A stretch of 64,000 nt of DNA from Pinibacter aurantiacus (GCF_019130065.1 NZ_JAHSPG010000012.1:186001-250000); one strand, 5' to 3'; positions 32,186 to 41,032 are shown, numbered from the stretch's first letter. Made by a program: numbers and translations. Notes: generated by a model from the letters alone, not told the origin.

Positions 32186-33442
32186 ATGGCAGATGTTTTT
32201 GAAAAACTAGTGAAGGACGGTGGTCCGATAGGTCAGCACATGAAAAGAGCACATGGCTATTTTGCGTTTCCAAAACTGGAAGGTGAACTGGGGAGCAGAA
32301 TGACGTTCAGAGGAAAAGAAAGAATCGTTTGGAGCTTAAACAACTACCTCGGACTTGTAAACCATCCTGAGGTGAGAAAAGCAGATACAGAAGCCGCTGC
32401 AAGATGGGGCATGGGTTATCCTATGGGTGCCCGCATGATGAGTGGTAACACTAAATATCATGACCAACTGGAAAAAGTTTTGTCCGGTTTTACAAAAAGG
32501 GAAGATGCAATGTTGCTGAACTTCGGCTATCAGGGTATCATGAGCTGTATTGATGCACTGGTAAACAGAAGGGATGTTATCGTGTACGATGCAGAATGCC
32601 ACGCTTGTATTGTTGACGGCGTTCGTTTGCATATGGGTTATAGCTATACTTTCAAACATAACGATATTGAAGATTGCGAAAAGCAATTGCAACGTGCTGC
32701 TAAAATGGTTGAAAAAACCGGTGGTGGTATTTTGTTGATCACAGAAGGTGTGTACGGCATGAGCGGCGATCAGGGTAAATTAAAGGAAATCGTTGATCTT
32801 AAAAAGAAATATGAGTTCCGCATCTTGATCGATGATGCGCATGGTTTTGGTGCAATGGGTAAAACAGGTGCCGGTACAGATGAAGAACAAGACGTTCAGG
32901 ATGAAATTGATCTTTACTTTTCTACATTCGTAAAGTCTATGGGTAGCATCGGCGCATTTATAGCCGGTCGTAAAGATGTTTTGGCTTACCTCCGTTACAA
33001 CACAAGATCTCAGATCTTCGCTAAAAGCTTACCGCTTATTATCGTGGAAGGGATGTTGAAACGCATGGAAATGCTGCAAACAATGCCTGAATTGAAAAAC
33101 AGATTGTGGGATGTTACCAATAAACTTCAAAACGGCCTTCGCGAAAGAGGTTTTGATCTTGGTAAAACCAACACAATGGTTACACCGGTTTACATGAAAG
33201 GAGACGTTCCTGAAGCAACTGCAATGGTGCTGGATCTGAGAGAAAACTACAATATTTTCTGCTCCATCGTAGTTTATCCGGTTATACCAAAAGGTCACAT
33301 TATCTACCGACTTATTCCAACTGCAGCTCATACAGATGAAGACATTGAATTAACATTGATTGCATTTACTGAAACGAAAAAGAAGTTGGATGAAGGGCAG
33401 TACCGTGTTGCGGAAATTCCAGACATGGCAGAGGCTCTGTAA
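32186..33442 (+). CDS. Alpha-oxoamine synthase family enzyme, serine palmitoyltransferase-like
   Basis: A 418-residue PLP enzyme of the family that joins an amino acid to an acyl-CoA (AONS, KBL, SPT). Motifs: WSLNNYLGLVNHPEV, GYPMGARMMSGNTKYHDQLE, NFGYQGIMSCIDALV, DAECHACIVDGVRLHMG, ILIDDAHGFGAMGKTGAGT, and the PLP lysine in STFVKSMGSIGAF. Bacteroidota make sphingolipids, so serine palmitoyltransferase is a reasonable call, but GARMMSGNTKYH (canonical AONS/SPT: GSRxxxGT) and the N-terminal 40 residues differ from well-known bacterial SPTs, and biotin-type synthesis or another lipid amino-ketone is possible. It is transcribed alone and ends at a strong terminator. Confidence 0.8.
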   Translation: MADVFEKLVKDGGPIGQHMKRAHGYFAFPKLEGELGSRMTFRGKERIVWSLNNYLGLVNHPEVRKADTEAAARWGMGYPMGARMMSGNTKYHDQLEKVLSGFTKREDAMLLNFGYQGIMSCIDALVNRRDVIVYDAECHACIVDGVRLHMGYSYTFKHNDIEDCEKQLQRAAKMVEKTGGGILLITEGVYGMSGDQGKLKEIVDLKKKYEFRILIDDAHGFGAMGKTGAGTDEEQDVQDEIDLYFSTFVKSMGSIGAFIAGRKDVLAYLRYNTRSQIFAKSLPLIIVEGMLKRMEMLQTMPELKNRLWDVTNKLQNGLRERGFDLGKTNTMVTPVYMKGDVPEATAMVLDLRENYNIFCSIVVYPVIPKGHIIYRLIPTAAHTDEDIELTLIAFTETKKKLDEGQYRVAEIPDMAEAL

Positions 33443-33470
33443 TTTTACTAAGTATATATTTCAAATAAAA

Positions 33471-33499
33471 AGAGTAGTTCCACGAACTACTCTTTTTTT
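33471..33499 (+). terminator. Intrinsic terminator of the alpha-oxoamine synthase gene
   Basis: AGAGTAGTTC (33471-33480) and GAACTACTCT (33484-33493) form a perfect 10-bp stem with loop CAC, followed by eight T residues ending in TTTTTTTA. Confidence 0.9.
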
Positions 33500-33513
33500 A
33501 TAACTATTTGTGA

Positions 33514-33605
33514 ATTAATGCAAAAAAAATCCCGCCTGTTGGGCGGGATGCACTAATCAAATACCATTAACCATTAAACCTTATCCTATGAAAATTCAAA
33601 TATAA
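33514..33605. ncRNA. Hairpin plus five-codon ORF module, copy 1 (candidate RNA)
   Basis: On the plus strand: TTAATGCAAAAAAAA, then hairpin ATCCCGCC/GGCGGGAT (33529-33536 with 33542-33549), a 30-nt linker, then TTATCCTATGAAAA beginning a five-codon ORF that ends TAA at 33605. Read on the minus strand the hairpin is followed by eight T, so it could also be the 3' end of a minus-strand RNA. The orientation is not settled. It may belong to a known Bacteroidota motif such as Flavo-1, which I cannot confirm. Confidence 0.45.
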
Positions 33606-33735
33606 GATGTTGAAATGATAACTTTAGTTGCACTTGTAATTTTTTTTGCAAACTTTAGTACTTTATTGATCGAAATCAAATTCATCTAGAAAATATTATA
33701 TATAAATCGCGTACTTCTACTTGATCCACAGGGTT

Positions 33736-33811
33736 TAATGCAAAAAAAAAGGGCCAGGATAGAAATCCAGCCCAAATTTTAATCCAATATCCTATGAAAA
33801 ACCTACTCTAA
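33736..33811. ncRNA. Hairpin plus five-codon ORF module, copy 2 (candidate RNA)
   Basis: On the plus strand: TTAATGCAAAAAAAAA, hairpin GGGCCAGGAT/ATCCAGCCC (33751-33773, one bulge), linker, then ATATCCTATGAAAA starting a five-codon ORF ending TAA at 33811. The flanking blocks match copy 1 while the hairpin sequence is different but still paired, which points to conserved structure. On the minus strand it too is followed by a T-run. Confidence 0.45.
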
Positions 33812-33975
33812 AGACAACACCGCATATTGATATGTTGCATATGTCTTCAAATAAATTTTAATATTTTATTTAGACATTGTTGCAAATTTCACATTTAGTA
33901 AGGGCGGCAAGCTCCTTTTTCAGGATCCCCTGGTTTTCTGCGAATTATTTATGCAATTAGACAATCATTCCTCTA

Positions 33976-33983
33976 TACTTTTG
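33976..33983 (+). promoter_or_regulatory. Possible -7 element of ubiX
   Basis: TACTTTTG matches TAnnTTTG, 19 bases before the ATG at 34003, with AAAAAAGGAAC between as a possible weak ribosome binding site. Confidence 0.5.
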
Positions 33984-34002
33984 ATATCAGAAAAAAGGAA
34001 CA

Positions 34003-34569
34003 ATGGCAAAAAACAGAATAGTTATAGCAGTAACAGGCGCAAGTGGCTCTATTTATGCGAAAATATTGATGGACAAGCTCATGCTTCTAAAGGAGCAATG
34101 GGACGAAGTAGGCGTGGTTATGACGGAAAATGCCAAAACAGTTTGGAGCACGGAGCTCGGAAACGAAGACTACCAAAAGTATCCCTATAAATTTTACACA
34201 CAACAGGACTTTTTCGCACCCTTCGCCTCAGGGTCGGGGCAATACAACGTAATGATAATAGTTCCCTGCTCTATGGGCACTCTGGGCCGTATTGCGCATG
34301 GAATTTCAAATGACCTCATTACAAGAGCAGCAGACGTGGTTCTAAAGGAAAGAAGAAAGCTCATTTGCGTCGCGAGAGAAACGCCTTACAACCTTATCCA
34401 TATTCGAAATATGGAAGCAATTACACTTGCCGGAGGAATTATTTGTCCTGCCACCCCATCGTTTTACAGTAAACCGACAACTATAGACGAAGCCGCAGCA
34501 ACGGTTGTAGACAGAATAATTGACCTTGCCGGACTATCTCTAACAACTTTTCGCTGGGGAACGAACTAG
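34003..34569 (+). CDS. ubiX: Flavin prenyltransferase
   Basis: Makes prenylated FMN, the cofactor of UbiD-type decarboxylases. The 188-residue flavoprotein starts IVIAVTGASGSIYAKILMD, the typical GASG FMN loop, and has MIIVPCSMGTLGRIAHGISNDLITRAADVVLKE-type central helices, the RKLICVARETPYNLIHIRNM motif with ET PYN, and AGGIICPATPSFYSKP. No ubiD is adjacent. AraC regulator follows 35 bases later on the same strand. Confidence 0.92.
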   Translation: MAKNRIVIAVTGASGSIYAKILMDKLMLLKEQWDEVGVVMTENAKTVWSTELGNEDYQKYPYKFYTQQDFFAPFASGSGQYNVMIIVPCSMGTLGRIAHGISNDLITRAADVVLKERRKLICVARETPYNLIHIRNMEAITLAGGIICPATPSFYSKPTTIDEAAATVVDRIIDLAGLSLTTFRWGTN

Positions 34570-34604
34570 TTTAAACGCATAATTGTTATTATATTCAACA
34601 AAAC

Positions 34605-35606
34605 TTGTTTGCTTTGTTTAAGTTTGAATATACCACCACCGACTACCGAACCTTTCTGCAAGACTTTGCTGCTGCTTTGGGAACAACAGTTATCAATGAC
34701 CGTATTGTTTTTCCAGAGCATATAGGTCACGGTTTTATGCAACTGATAGAGTTGCCCAACGATTTGCAAGCTATCATTTCCGACTACAGCATTCATGGAA
34801 CTTATTGTATCAGGCGCCTGAAAACACATGACGACTACTACACGTTGCGATACGAGGAGATAACGATCAACGACAACTTCACGTTTTTGATAGACGCAGA
34901 CGAGCACAAGGAAACGAACGACAAGCATTCCGCCATTTACCTCACAAGCACCATTTTCGATATATCGTACCTCGTAACCAAAGGAGGATCATTAAAAGGT
35001 CTCAACATTATTTTTAATAAAGAATGGTTAGGTAAACATCTGGGCATAACCGACTCCGATGACGTGTTAAGCACCTACATAAATTTAAAAACAGCCAGCA
35101 GCAATATAGAACCGCTGGATGCAGAATACAAAAGGCTCTTCAACGAAATCATGGAAACCGGCCACGACAATCCACTCTGGCTCGGCATTGTACAGAATCG
35201 CGTAATGCTGATCATTGAACGTTTCTTTACGCGTTTGTACGACAAAAATCAATCACTCACAAAACACGTTCGCATATCCCGGCACGATATTTCCAGCCTG
35301 CAGGAAGTGGAAGAAATTCTTACAAAAGATGTGACCGTCTCTCCTCCAACTATTGAGGAACTGGCAACAACTGTAGCCATGAGTCCGGCTAAATTAAAGC
35401 GCATTTTTCGCGAGGTCTATGATAGCGGCATCTATTCCTATTATCAGAAACAAAGGATGGTAAAAGCCAGGGAAATGCTACTAACAGGTGATTATTCCGT
35501 GAAGGAGGTAGGTATGCACGTCGGCTACTCCAACCTGAGCAACTTTGCTACAGCTTTTAAAAAGGAATTTGGCATTTTGCCCGGAACGTTAAAACACGCG
35601 GGGTAG
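34605..35606 (+). CDS. AraC-family transcriptional regulator
   Basis: A 333-residue regulator. The C-terminal 95 residues form the double helix-turn-helix DNA-binding domain (TIEELATTVAMSPAKLKRIF; MLLTGDYSVKEVGMHVGYSN; FATAFKKEFGILPGTLKHAG). The N-terminal 230 residues are an unassigned sensor part of the type often seen in Bacteroidota AraC proteins. No ATG gives a full N-terminus; TTG at 34605-34607 or the TTG three codons later are the best starts, so the beginning is uncertain. It may be co-transcribed with ubiX. Targets are unknown. Confidence 0.85.
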   Translation: MFALFKFEYTTTDYRTFLQDFAAALGTTVINDRIVFPEHIGHGFMQLIELPNDLQAIISDYSIHGTYCIRRLKTHDDYYTLRYEEITINDNFTFLIDADEHKETNDKHSAIYLTSTIFDISYLVTKGGSLKGLNIIFNKEWLGKHLGITDSDDVLSTYINLKTASSNIEPLDAEYKRLFNEIMETGHDNPLWLGIVQNRVMLIIERFFTRLYDKNQSLTKHVRISRHDISSLQEVEEILTKDVTVSPPTIEELATTVAMSPAKLKRIFREVYDSGIYSYYQKQRMVKAREMLLTGDYSVKEVGMHVGYSNLSNFATAFKKEFGILPGTLKHAG

Positions 35607-35607
35607 T

Positions 35608-35808
35608 CAGGAATTAGAAATTAGGAGTTAGGAATTAGAAATTAGAGAGCTCGATTGTTGTAATCACCAATTAACAGAATAACAAAAGGATCGCATTCAG
35701 TACTGAATGCGATCCTTTTGTTATGAAGATAAATAAGCTTACAATTTATACAGAGGGCATCACCTCCTAATTTCTAACTTCTAATTTCTAATTCTTAATT
35801 CCTAGTCT
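35608..35808. repeat. Inverted repeat of GGAATTAGAAATTAG words around a terminator
   Basis: Left arm (about 35610-35647) GGAATTAGAAATTAGGAGTT and more; right arm (about 35765-35806) TCCTAATTTCTAACTTCTAA and more. These are complementary words surrounding the perfect terminator palindrome at 35679-35724. It fills the gap between the convergent AraC and acyltransferase genes. Confidence 0.8.
35679..35724. terminator. Bidirectional intrinsic terminator
   Basis: A perfect 22-bp palindrome (35679-35700 with 35703-35724, loop TA) whose outer part is ATAACAAAAGG/CCTTTTGTTAT. The A- and T-rich flanks allow it to work in both directions, serving the convergent AraC and acyltransferase genes. Confidence 0.85.
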
Positions 35809-36573
35809 CTCCCTATGATGCGCTCCCTTCAACATATACGTCTTGCTCTGCTCAATAGCATCCATTACCTTTTCGAGAATATTTTCGGTAGTATCGTTAT
35901 AGTCAATCTCCATGGGTTCTTTGAACCTTACAGTTAGCAGCGAGCCTTTCTTTTTGAAGCGTAATCCTTTTTTATCAAAAGCACGCCAAAAGCCGCTAAT
36001 GACCACAGGCACTACAATTGGTTTTGTTTGCTTAATCACCAATGCAGTTCCTTTTCGTCCGGGTGCATAAGCCTTGGTGGTTCCCTGCGGAAATGTGATT
36101 ACCCAGCTGGTGTCCAATGCACGCAAGATCTTCCTGGTATCGGAAGGATCAAGCCCCTTACGAACTTCTTTTTTATCTTTTTCTACCCATGTGCGTTTTA
36201 CAGTTATGGCACCTGCAAGAGCAAAAAAGCGGCTCACCCAATTGGCTTGCATTGTTTCCGCGGCCGATACGAAGTACACATTGGTGAAGGGATTGAGCAA
36301 ATAGTATGGAACCCCCAAAGTGTTTTTATAGCGTCCCCATTTCGATGCACAAAAAATATGAAGAAACGCAATTACGTCTGCGAAATATGTCTGGTGATTA
36401 CTTACAAAAAGCACATTGTTCCGGGGAAGAGTTTTAAGATTTTCAACCCCTTCAATTCTAAACTTGTTTACCCATACAAGTCTTGGATATGAGAATATAC
36501 CAACAATTGTGTAAACCACTTTACGTACAATATTCAAATTTTTCAAGCGAGCAATTATTGGTTGTGAACTCAT
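35788..36573 (-). CDS. 1-acyl-glycerol-3-phosphate acyltransferase family protein
   Basis: A 261-residue membrane-associated acyltransferase of the PlsC group. The catalytic HxxxxD motif is in FVSNHQTYFADVIAFLHIF; the acceptor-site motif reads TFPQGTTKAYAPGRKGTALV, with PQGT in place of the usual PEGT. An N-terminal hydrophobic stretch (VVYTIVGIFSYPRLVW) fits membrane contact. It could make phosphatidic acid or acylate another lipid such as an aminolipid; the altered EGT motif makes the exact acceptor uncertain. Confidence 0.82.
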   Translation of the reverse strand: MSSQPIIARLKNLNIVRKVVYTIVGIFSYPRLVWVNKFRIEGVENLKTLPRNNVLFVSNHQTYFADVIAFLHIFCASKWGRYKNTLGVPYYLLNPFTNVYFVSAAETMQANWVSRFFALAGAITVKRTWVEKDKKEVRKGLDPSDTRKILRALDTSWVITFPQGTTKAYAPGRKGTALVIKQTKPIVVPVVISGFWRAFDKKGLRFKKKGSLLTVRFKEPMEIDYNDTTENILEKVMDAIEQSKTYMLKGAHHRERLGIKN

Positions 36574-36644
36574 CTCATGCGTTAATTTTATTCGAAATGG
36601 CGTGCAATTTAAGCCTTTTGAACAATTAATTTACGGAAAAAAGT

Positions 36645-36785
36645 TGTGAGTTATTAAGGAAGTTTTGAGTATTAAGTTCTGGGTTTTGAGTATGGCTTCA
36701 AAGTATAAAGCAGCCATGAAAACCATCTTCACAAATTACCTAAAACTCATAACTCACAACTCATAACTCATAACTTAAAAACTTC
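36645..36785. repeat. Inverted repeat of GAGTTATTAAG / CATAACTCATAAC words in a divergent gap
   Basis: Left arm GTTGTGAGTTATTAAGGAAG with TTTTGAGTATTAAGTTC; right arm CATAACTCACAACTCATAAC with TCATAACTTAAAAACTTCC. It lies between the divergent acyltransferase and HAD genes, just upstream of a -7 element. Confidence 0.75.
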
Positions 36786-36790
36786 CCCCC

Positions 36791-36798
36791 TATCTTTG
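36791..36798 (+). promoter_or_regulatory. -7 element of the HAD phosphatase gene
   Basis: TATCTTTG, identical to the rpsA -7 element, 19 bases before the ATG at 36818. The upstream region is the repeat arm and lacks an obvious TTG. Confidence 0.5.
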
Positions 36799-36817
36799 CG
36801 GCACTTAAATACTCAAG

Positions 36818-37474
36818 ATGCTGAACACTGTTATTTTTGATATGGATGGCTTGCTGATCGACTCTGAACCTTTGTGGGAAAAAGCCGGTATTGCTACGCT
36901 GGCACAATATAATGTTGCGATCACGCAAGACGAATATCACAAAACAACAGGCTTGCGCACGCAAGAGTGGATCGAATACTGGTTCAGACATTTTGGTATT
37001 ACAGCACCAACAAAGCCTGCCGTTGACGTTATTATTGAGAAAGCGATAGATTCTATAAGAGAGTTTGGCAAACCAATGCCTGGCGTTGAATACATCTTTA
37101 ATTATTTTAGCGAGCGAGGTTTCAAAATCGGTTTGGCAACTTCATCACCTAAAAGCCTGGTTGACGTTGTAGTGGCGAAACTCAATATTGGTCATTACTT
37201 GCAAGCCATTACGTCTGCCGAGCATTTACCTTACGGCAAACCACATCCCCAGGTATTCCTGAATTGCGCAGAGGCATTGAATTCATCTCCCCTGGAATGC
37301 ATATGCTTTGAAGATTCTTTCAATGGCATGATCGCCGCAAAAGCTGGACGAATGAAATGTGTGATCATTCCTGCGCCTCAACAAAGAAACGAGCACAAAT
37401 GGGAAGCAGCAGATCTGAAGCTTTCATCACTATTAAACTTCAATGATCTGCTATTGGAGAGATTAGCGAAGTAG
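36818..37474 (+). CDS. HAD-superfamily sugar phosphatase, HxpB/YniC-like
   Basis: A 218-residue haloacid-dehalogenase phosphatase. Motif I is VIFDMDGLLIDSEPLWEKAG with nucleophile and acid Asp, motif II is GLATSSPKSLV, motif III the lysine in LPYGKPHPQVFL and motif IV ICFEDSFNGMIAAKAGRM. A helical cap follows motif I (C1 type). The closest resemblance is to hexitol or 2-deoxyglucose-6-phosphate phosphatases (HxpB), but beta-phosphoglucomutase-like members are similar, so the substrate is open. It stands alone on the plus strand. Confidence 0.85.
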   Translation: MLNTVIFDMDGLLIDSEPLWEKAGIATLAQYNVAITQDEYHKTTGLRTQEWIEYWFRHFGITAPTKPAVDVIIEKAIDSIREFGKPMPGVEYIFNYFSERGFKIGLATSSPKSLVDVVVAKLNIGHYLQAITSAEHLPYGKPHPQVFLNCAEALNSSPLECICFEDSFNGMIAAKAGRMKCVIIPAPQQRNEHKWEAADLKLSSLLNFNDLLLERLAK

Positions 37475-37480
37475 TGACTC

Positions 37481-38062
37481 CTAAAACCAATAATTATATA
37501 CGAATCTATCTTTCCCCACAACAAGATCGAATCTTCCCTTTCGCAAGATTACTGGCCCGTTGCTACGGGTTCCCGATAGATCAAAGGTTCCGGAAATGAT
37601 TACTCCGCTAACAGCATTGTTGATAACAAGCTTTCTGCATCGTTTGATACTCAAACTTCCAGATTGTACATTAATAAGCCCGGTGTCAATTTTTACTTTG
37701 TAATCATTATTGGACAAATCAAATGTCGAATCATTCAGAAAAACGAGATCTTCCAGTGTGCCTACGGTATGTTTTGGAATAAGAAATTTCAGTTGAAATA
37801 ATCCCGGCGCGGCTCTCAACCCTATTACAATAGAATCTGCCTTATAACCAACAACAATATATCCAGATCCATTGCTGCTCGAGGTCCACAACCCATTGTT
37901 ATAATACGCACCCAGAGTATTCAAACCAGTTTCCGAATATACCGGCAACTGGGGATCGGCAGGATCAGGAACTAAAACAGTTCCCAAATCTTTGGTGCCT
38001 ATCGTACGTGTGCATGCGCAGAAAAAAAATAACGTGGTTAGTAATATTGTAAATCTTAACAT
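37481..38062 (-). CDS. Putative lipoprotein, unknown function
   Basis: A 193-residue protein with a lipoprotein signal (ILLTTLFFFCACTRTIGTKD; cysteine at about residue 17). The mature part is beta-rich (LRAAPGLFQLKFLIPKHTVG, FDLSNNDYKVKIDTGLINVQ, VIISGTFDLSGTR) and I recognise no family with certainty; it resembles small Bacteroidota lipoproteins of the DUF6252 kind. It starts 9 bases after the stop of the barrel protein gene on the same strand, so the two are probably a unit at the outer membrane. Confidence 0.7.
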   Translation of the reverse strand: MLRFTILLTTLFFFCACTRTIGTKDLGTVLVPDPADPQLPVYSETGLNTLGAYYNNGLWTSSSNGSGYIVVGYKADSIVIGLRAAPGLFQLKFLIPKHTVGTLEDLVFLNDSTFDLSNNDYKVKIDTGLINVQSGSLSIKRCRKLVINNAVSGVIISGTFDLSGTRSNGPVILRKGRFDLVVGKDRFVYNYWF

Positions 38063-38071
38063 GGCTGTTTT

Positions 38072-38794
38072 TTAAATATGGATGAGGAATATATAGCTTA
38101 GTTTATAACCAACACCCAGTTTGTTGGTACCGGCATTTGAAGTAATCGGAATGGTGAGGCCCCCTTCAAAATGCGACATGGATTTTTTGGGGTTTCCAAA
38201 GCTTAAGCCAAGCAATGAGTTTCCTTCCACATAGATGTTGCTGTTGCGGAAGTAATCGCTTTTTAAATCGTCCTGTATTATAATATCGCTGTCCTCAATA
38301 GAAGCCTTTGAATCAGATACCGCAAATGAAGTATTTACACCGCCCTTTAGATATAATCCAAAATGTCTTGCCTGGTACATACTGAATCTGAGCAAAGCGG
38401 GTATTGTAATATAGTTTCTACTAACATAAAACTGGTTGGTTGCCTCATACGCTACTTCCTGTGCATTGTTGACAGTCATTATAAAAAAGATTGGGGAAGA
38501 TCCTGAACTTGACTGATTCCAGGTACGGGCAACGAGGTTGAAATGCGTCCATTGCACCCCAGACTGCACAAACAAGTTTTTGGTAATTTCTCGTTCTGCG
38601 GAGAGTCCAATGTTCCATTGATTCGCGTGATATTGAATGGCATCTGTTTCTCCGCGAAAGTAGACTGGATTTTTAGGCCCTGTATTTTTATAAGAGCTGT
38701 AGCTACCAGCACCGCCTACCCACCATTTTGATTGGGAGTAAGTAGTTGTTGAAAAAAATAAGATTAGGTAAAAGAGCAGGATAAAACGGTTCAT
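38072..38794 (-). CDS. Outer-membrane beta-barrel protein (PorT-like)
   Basis: A 240-residue exported protein with a signal peptide (FILLFYLILFFSTTTYSQS) and a short barrel with alternating strands: WWVGGAGSYSSYKN, NIGLSAEREITKNLFVQSGV, ITIPALLRFSMYQARHFGLYLKGG and SHFEGGLTIPIT. The pattern matches the OMP beta-barrel/PorT-like families. The C-terminus IFLIHI lacks a final aromatic residue. Upstream of the lipoprotein gene in one operon. Specific function unknown. Confidence 0.72.
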   Translation of the reverse strand: MNRFILLFYLILFFSTTTYSQSKWWVGGAGSYSSYKNTGPKNPVYFRGETDAIQYHANQWNIGLSAEREITKNLFVQSGVQWTHFNLVARTWNQSSSGSSPIFFIMTVNNAQEVAYEATNQFYVSRNYITIPALLRFSMYQARHFGLYLKGGVNTSFAVSDSKASIEDSDIIIQDDLKSDYFRNSNIYVEGNSLLGLSFGNPKKSMSHFEGGLTIPITSNAGTNKLGVGYKLSYIFLIHI

Positions 38795-38878
38795 GGGTAT
38801 TTGTTTAATAAGGTTTTACAGCTGACAACAAAATAGCCAAAAGCGTGGCATTGCCAAATTTTAAAAGTTCACTAACAC

Positions 38879-38908
38879 AAAAAAAGCCCTCCGCACTAAG
38901 CGGAGGGC
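38879..38908 (-). terminator. Intrinsic terminator of rpsA
   Basis: GCCCTCCGC (38886-38894) and GCGGAGGGC (38900-38908) form a 9-bp GC-rich stem with loop ACTAA. On the minus strand a run of seven T follows. It lies 28 bases after the rpsA stop. Confidence 0.92.
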
Positions 38909-38935
38909 CATATAAAGATTAGATGATAATCTTAA

Positions 38936-40822
38936 TTACTGAGCAGCTTCGTCGCCACCTTCCATTTTCTTTTTCAACTCTGCCAATACACCAAGGTCAC
39001 CTAGAGTAGCTTTCTCTACCTTACCTTGAATGTTTTTAACAGCTTTCTTCGTTTTGTCAGCTTCAGCTTTTGCTTCTTTTCTAGCAGCGTCTTTTTCGCT
39101 AGCCTGAGCTTGTTCCCAAATACGAGCGTGAGAAAGAACGATACGTTTTTCGTTGCGGTCGAACTCGATTACCATGAATTGAGCAGTTTCATCTGCAGTC
39201 ACAGTTTTGCCGTCTTCTTTTCCAAGGTGACGAGCAGGAGCGAAACCTTCTAAACCGTAAGGTAATTGAACGATAGCGCCTTTGTCATCTTTACGGATAA
39301 CAGTTCCTTCGTGCAGTGTACCAACAGCAAATGTGTCTTCCAATGCATTCCAAGGATCTTCTTCCAGTTGTTTATGACCAAGTTGCAATTTGCGGTTTTC
39401 TTTGTCGATACCAAGGATGATGATGTCGATGTGCTCACCAACTTTAGTGTACTCAGATGGGTGATTGAAACGTTTCAACCAGCTCAAATCGCTGATGTGG
39501 ATCATACCACCGATACCTGGCTCAAGTTCAACAAATACACCGTACGGAGTGATGTTTTTCACCAAACCTTTGTGTTTGCTGTCAACCGGATATTTAGTTT
39601 CGATCTCGTTCCAAGGATCTGGAGTCATTTGCTTGATAGACAAGCTCATTTTTCTGCTATCCTTGTCAAGAGTTACGATCTTAGCTTGATGCTCGTCGCC
39701 TAATTTGAAGAATTCTTTAGCGTTGATTGGAGTGTTAGCCCATGTAATTTCACTTACGTGAACCAAACCTTCAACACCTGGCAAAATTTCAAGGAAAGCA
39801 CCGTAATCTTCGATGTTTACAACTTTACCTTTTACAACTTCACCTTCTTTAATTGCTTCAGGCAACACATCCCAAGGATGAGGAGTCAATTGTTTCAAAC
39901 CAAGGCTGATACGTTTTTTGTCGTCGTCGAAATCCAATACAACAACGTTCAGTTTTTGATCTAGTTTCAACACCTCTGAAGGGTGAGTGATACGTCCCCA
40001 GCTGATGTCTGTGATGTACAACAAACCATCTAAGCCGCCAAGGTCCATAAATGCACCAAAGTCTGTGATATTCTTGATTGTACCTTCCAATACCTGACCT
40101 TTCTCCAGTTTGCTCATGATCTCTGCACGTTGTGCTTCGATATCGCTTTCGATCAAAGCTTTGTGAGAAACTACAGCATTTTTAATTGCTTCGTTTACTT
40201 TCACTACTTTGAACTCCATTGTTTTGTTAACAAACTGATCGTAGTCCGTAACTGGTTTAACGTCAATTTGAGAACCTGGTAAGAATGTTTCCATGCCAAA
40301 CACATCAACGATCAAGCCGCCTTTGGTTTTGCTGGTAACAGTACCGGTAACAATTTCGCCAGTTTTGTGAACTTCCACAATTCTTTCCCAAGCACGAGTG
40401 ATACGAGCTTGTTTGCGGCTAAGGTGTAAGTTACCTTCTCTGTCTTCTTTCTCAACTACCATAACCTCAACTTCATCACCTACAGAAAGGTTTTGAAGAT
40501 CACGGAATTCGTTGAAAGAAACCAATCCATCGCTTTTAAAGCCAATGTTGATAACAACATCAGTTTTAGTCAATGCTACAACAGCACCTTTAACCAATTC
40601 ACCGTCAGTGATTGTTACGAAAGTATTGTCGTAAACTTTGTCGTACTTTTCTTTTTCAGCCTGGCTGTAAGTAGAAACGTTACGTTTGTCAATGCTCCAG
40701 TCGAAATCGTCGTGAGCAGTTTGAACAGGCACATTTGTTGTCGCTGTAGCTACTTCTGCAGTTTGTGCAGCAGCAGACTCCTGTCCTTCAGCGTTTGAGT
40801 TAATAATTTGATTTTCAGACAT
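38936..40822 (-). CDS. rpsA: 30S ribosomal protein S1
   Basis: A 628-residue protein with six S1 RNA-binding domains, the number of E. coli S1: domain 1 near 70-140 ([20 protein letters not shown]), 2 ([20 protein letters not shown]), 3 ([20 protein letters not shown]), 4 ([20 protein letters not shown]), 5 ([20 protein letters not shown]) and 6 ([20 protein letters not shown]). A charged acidic N-terminus and a lysine-rich tail flank them. The start is the ATG at 40820-40822, since the upstream alternative is TTG within the leader. Bacteroidota 16S lacks a free anti-Shine-Dalgarno function, so S1 is likely important for initiation. It has its own promoter and terminator. Confidence 0.95.
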   Translation of the reverse strand: MSENQIINSNAEGQESAAAQTAEVATATTNVPVQTAHDDFDWSIDKRNVSTYSQAEKEKYDKVYDNTFVTITDGELVKGAVVALTKTDVVINIGFKSDGLVSFNEFRDLQNLSVGDEVEVMVVEKEDREGNLHLSRKQARITRAWERIVEVHKTGEIVTGTVTSKTKGGLIVDVFGMETFLPGSQIDVKPVTDYDQFVNKTMEFKVVKVNEAIKNAVVSHKALIESDIEAQRAEIMSKLEKGQVLEGTIKNITDFGAFMDLGGLDGLLYITDISWGRITHPSEVLKLDQKLNVVVLDFDDDKKRISLGLKQLTPHPWDVLPEAIKEGEVVKGKVVNIEDYGAFLEILPGVEGLVHVSEITWANTPINAKEFFKLGDEHQAKIVTLDKDSRKMSLSIKQMTPDPWNEIETKYPVDSKHKGLVKNITPYGVFVELEPGIGGMIHISDLSWLKRFNHPSEYTKVGEHIDIIILGIDKENRKLQLGHKQLEEDPWNALEDTFAVGTLHEGTVIRKDDKGAIVQLPYGLEGFAPARHLGKEDGKTVTADETAQFMVIEFDRNEKRIVLSHARIWEQAQASEKDAARKEAKAEADKTKKAVKNIQGKVEKATLGDLGVLAELKKKMEGGDEAAQ

Positions 40823-40854
40823 GATAATTCCCAATGGTTTTTTATTTGGGATTG

Positions 40855-40884
40855 CAAAGATAGATTAAAATAACGATCTGCCAA
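40855..40884 (-). promoter_or_regulatory. rpsA promoter
   Basis: On the minus strand TTG (40884-40882), a 19-nt spacer and TATCTTTG (40862-40855). The -7 element ends 32 bases before the start codon. A small hairpin, TCCCAA to TTGGGA, lies in the leader between them. Confidence 0.75.
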
Positions 40885-40970
40885 GGTTTTCAGGCCTTTT
40901 CAGGCACAAATTTTTCCTTTAATTAACTAAATCAGAAAAACACGCTTAATTGATAATCATTGTTTTGTAC

Positions 40971-40997
40971 AAAAAAAGGAATGTCGTTAGACATTCC
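40971..40997 (-). terminator. Intrinsic terminator of the 162-residue membrane protein gene
   Basis: GGAATGTC (40978-40985) and GACATTCC (40990-40997) with loop GTTA; on the minus strand seven T follow. It separates this gene from the rpsA promoter. Confidence 0.88.
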
Positions 40998-41032
40998 CAT
41001 GTGGTTTCAGATATCGAAATTGGATTTCAGCG

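Larger units (their letters stand above)
33443..34002. other. 560-base gap with terminator and two related hairpin modules
   Basis: Between the oxoamine synthase and ubiX. After the terminator come two modules with shared features (33514-33605 and 33736-33811), separated by AT-rich sequence. The last 190 bases before ubiX are unique and contain the -7 element at 33976-33983. No conventional gene is seen. Confidence 0.55.
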
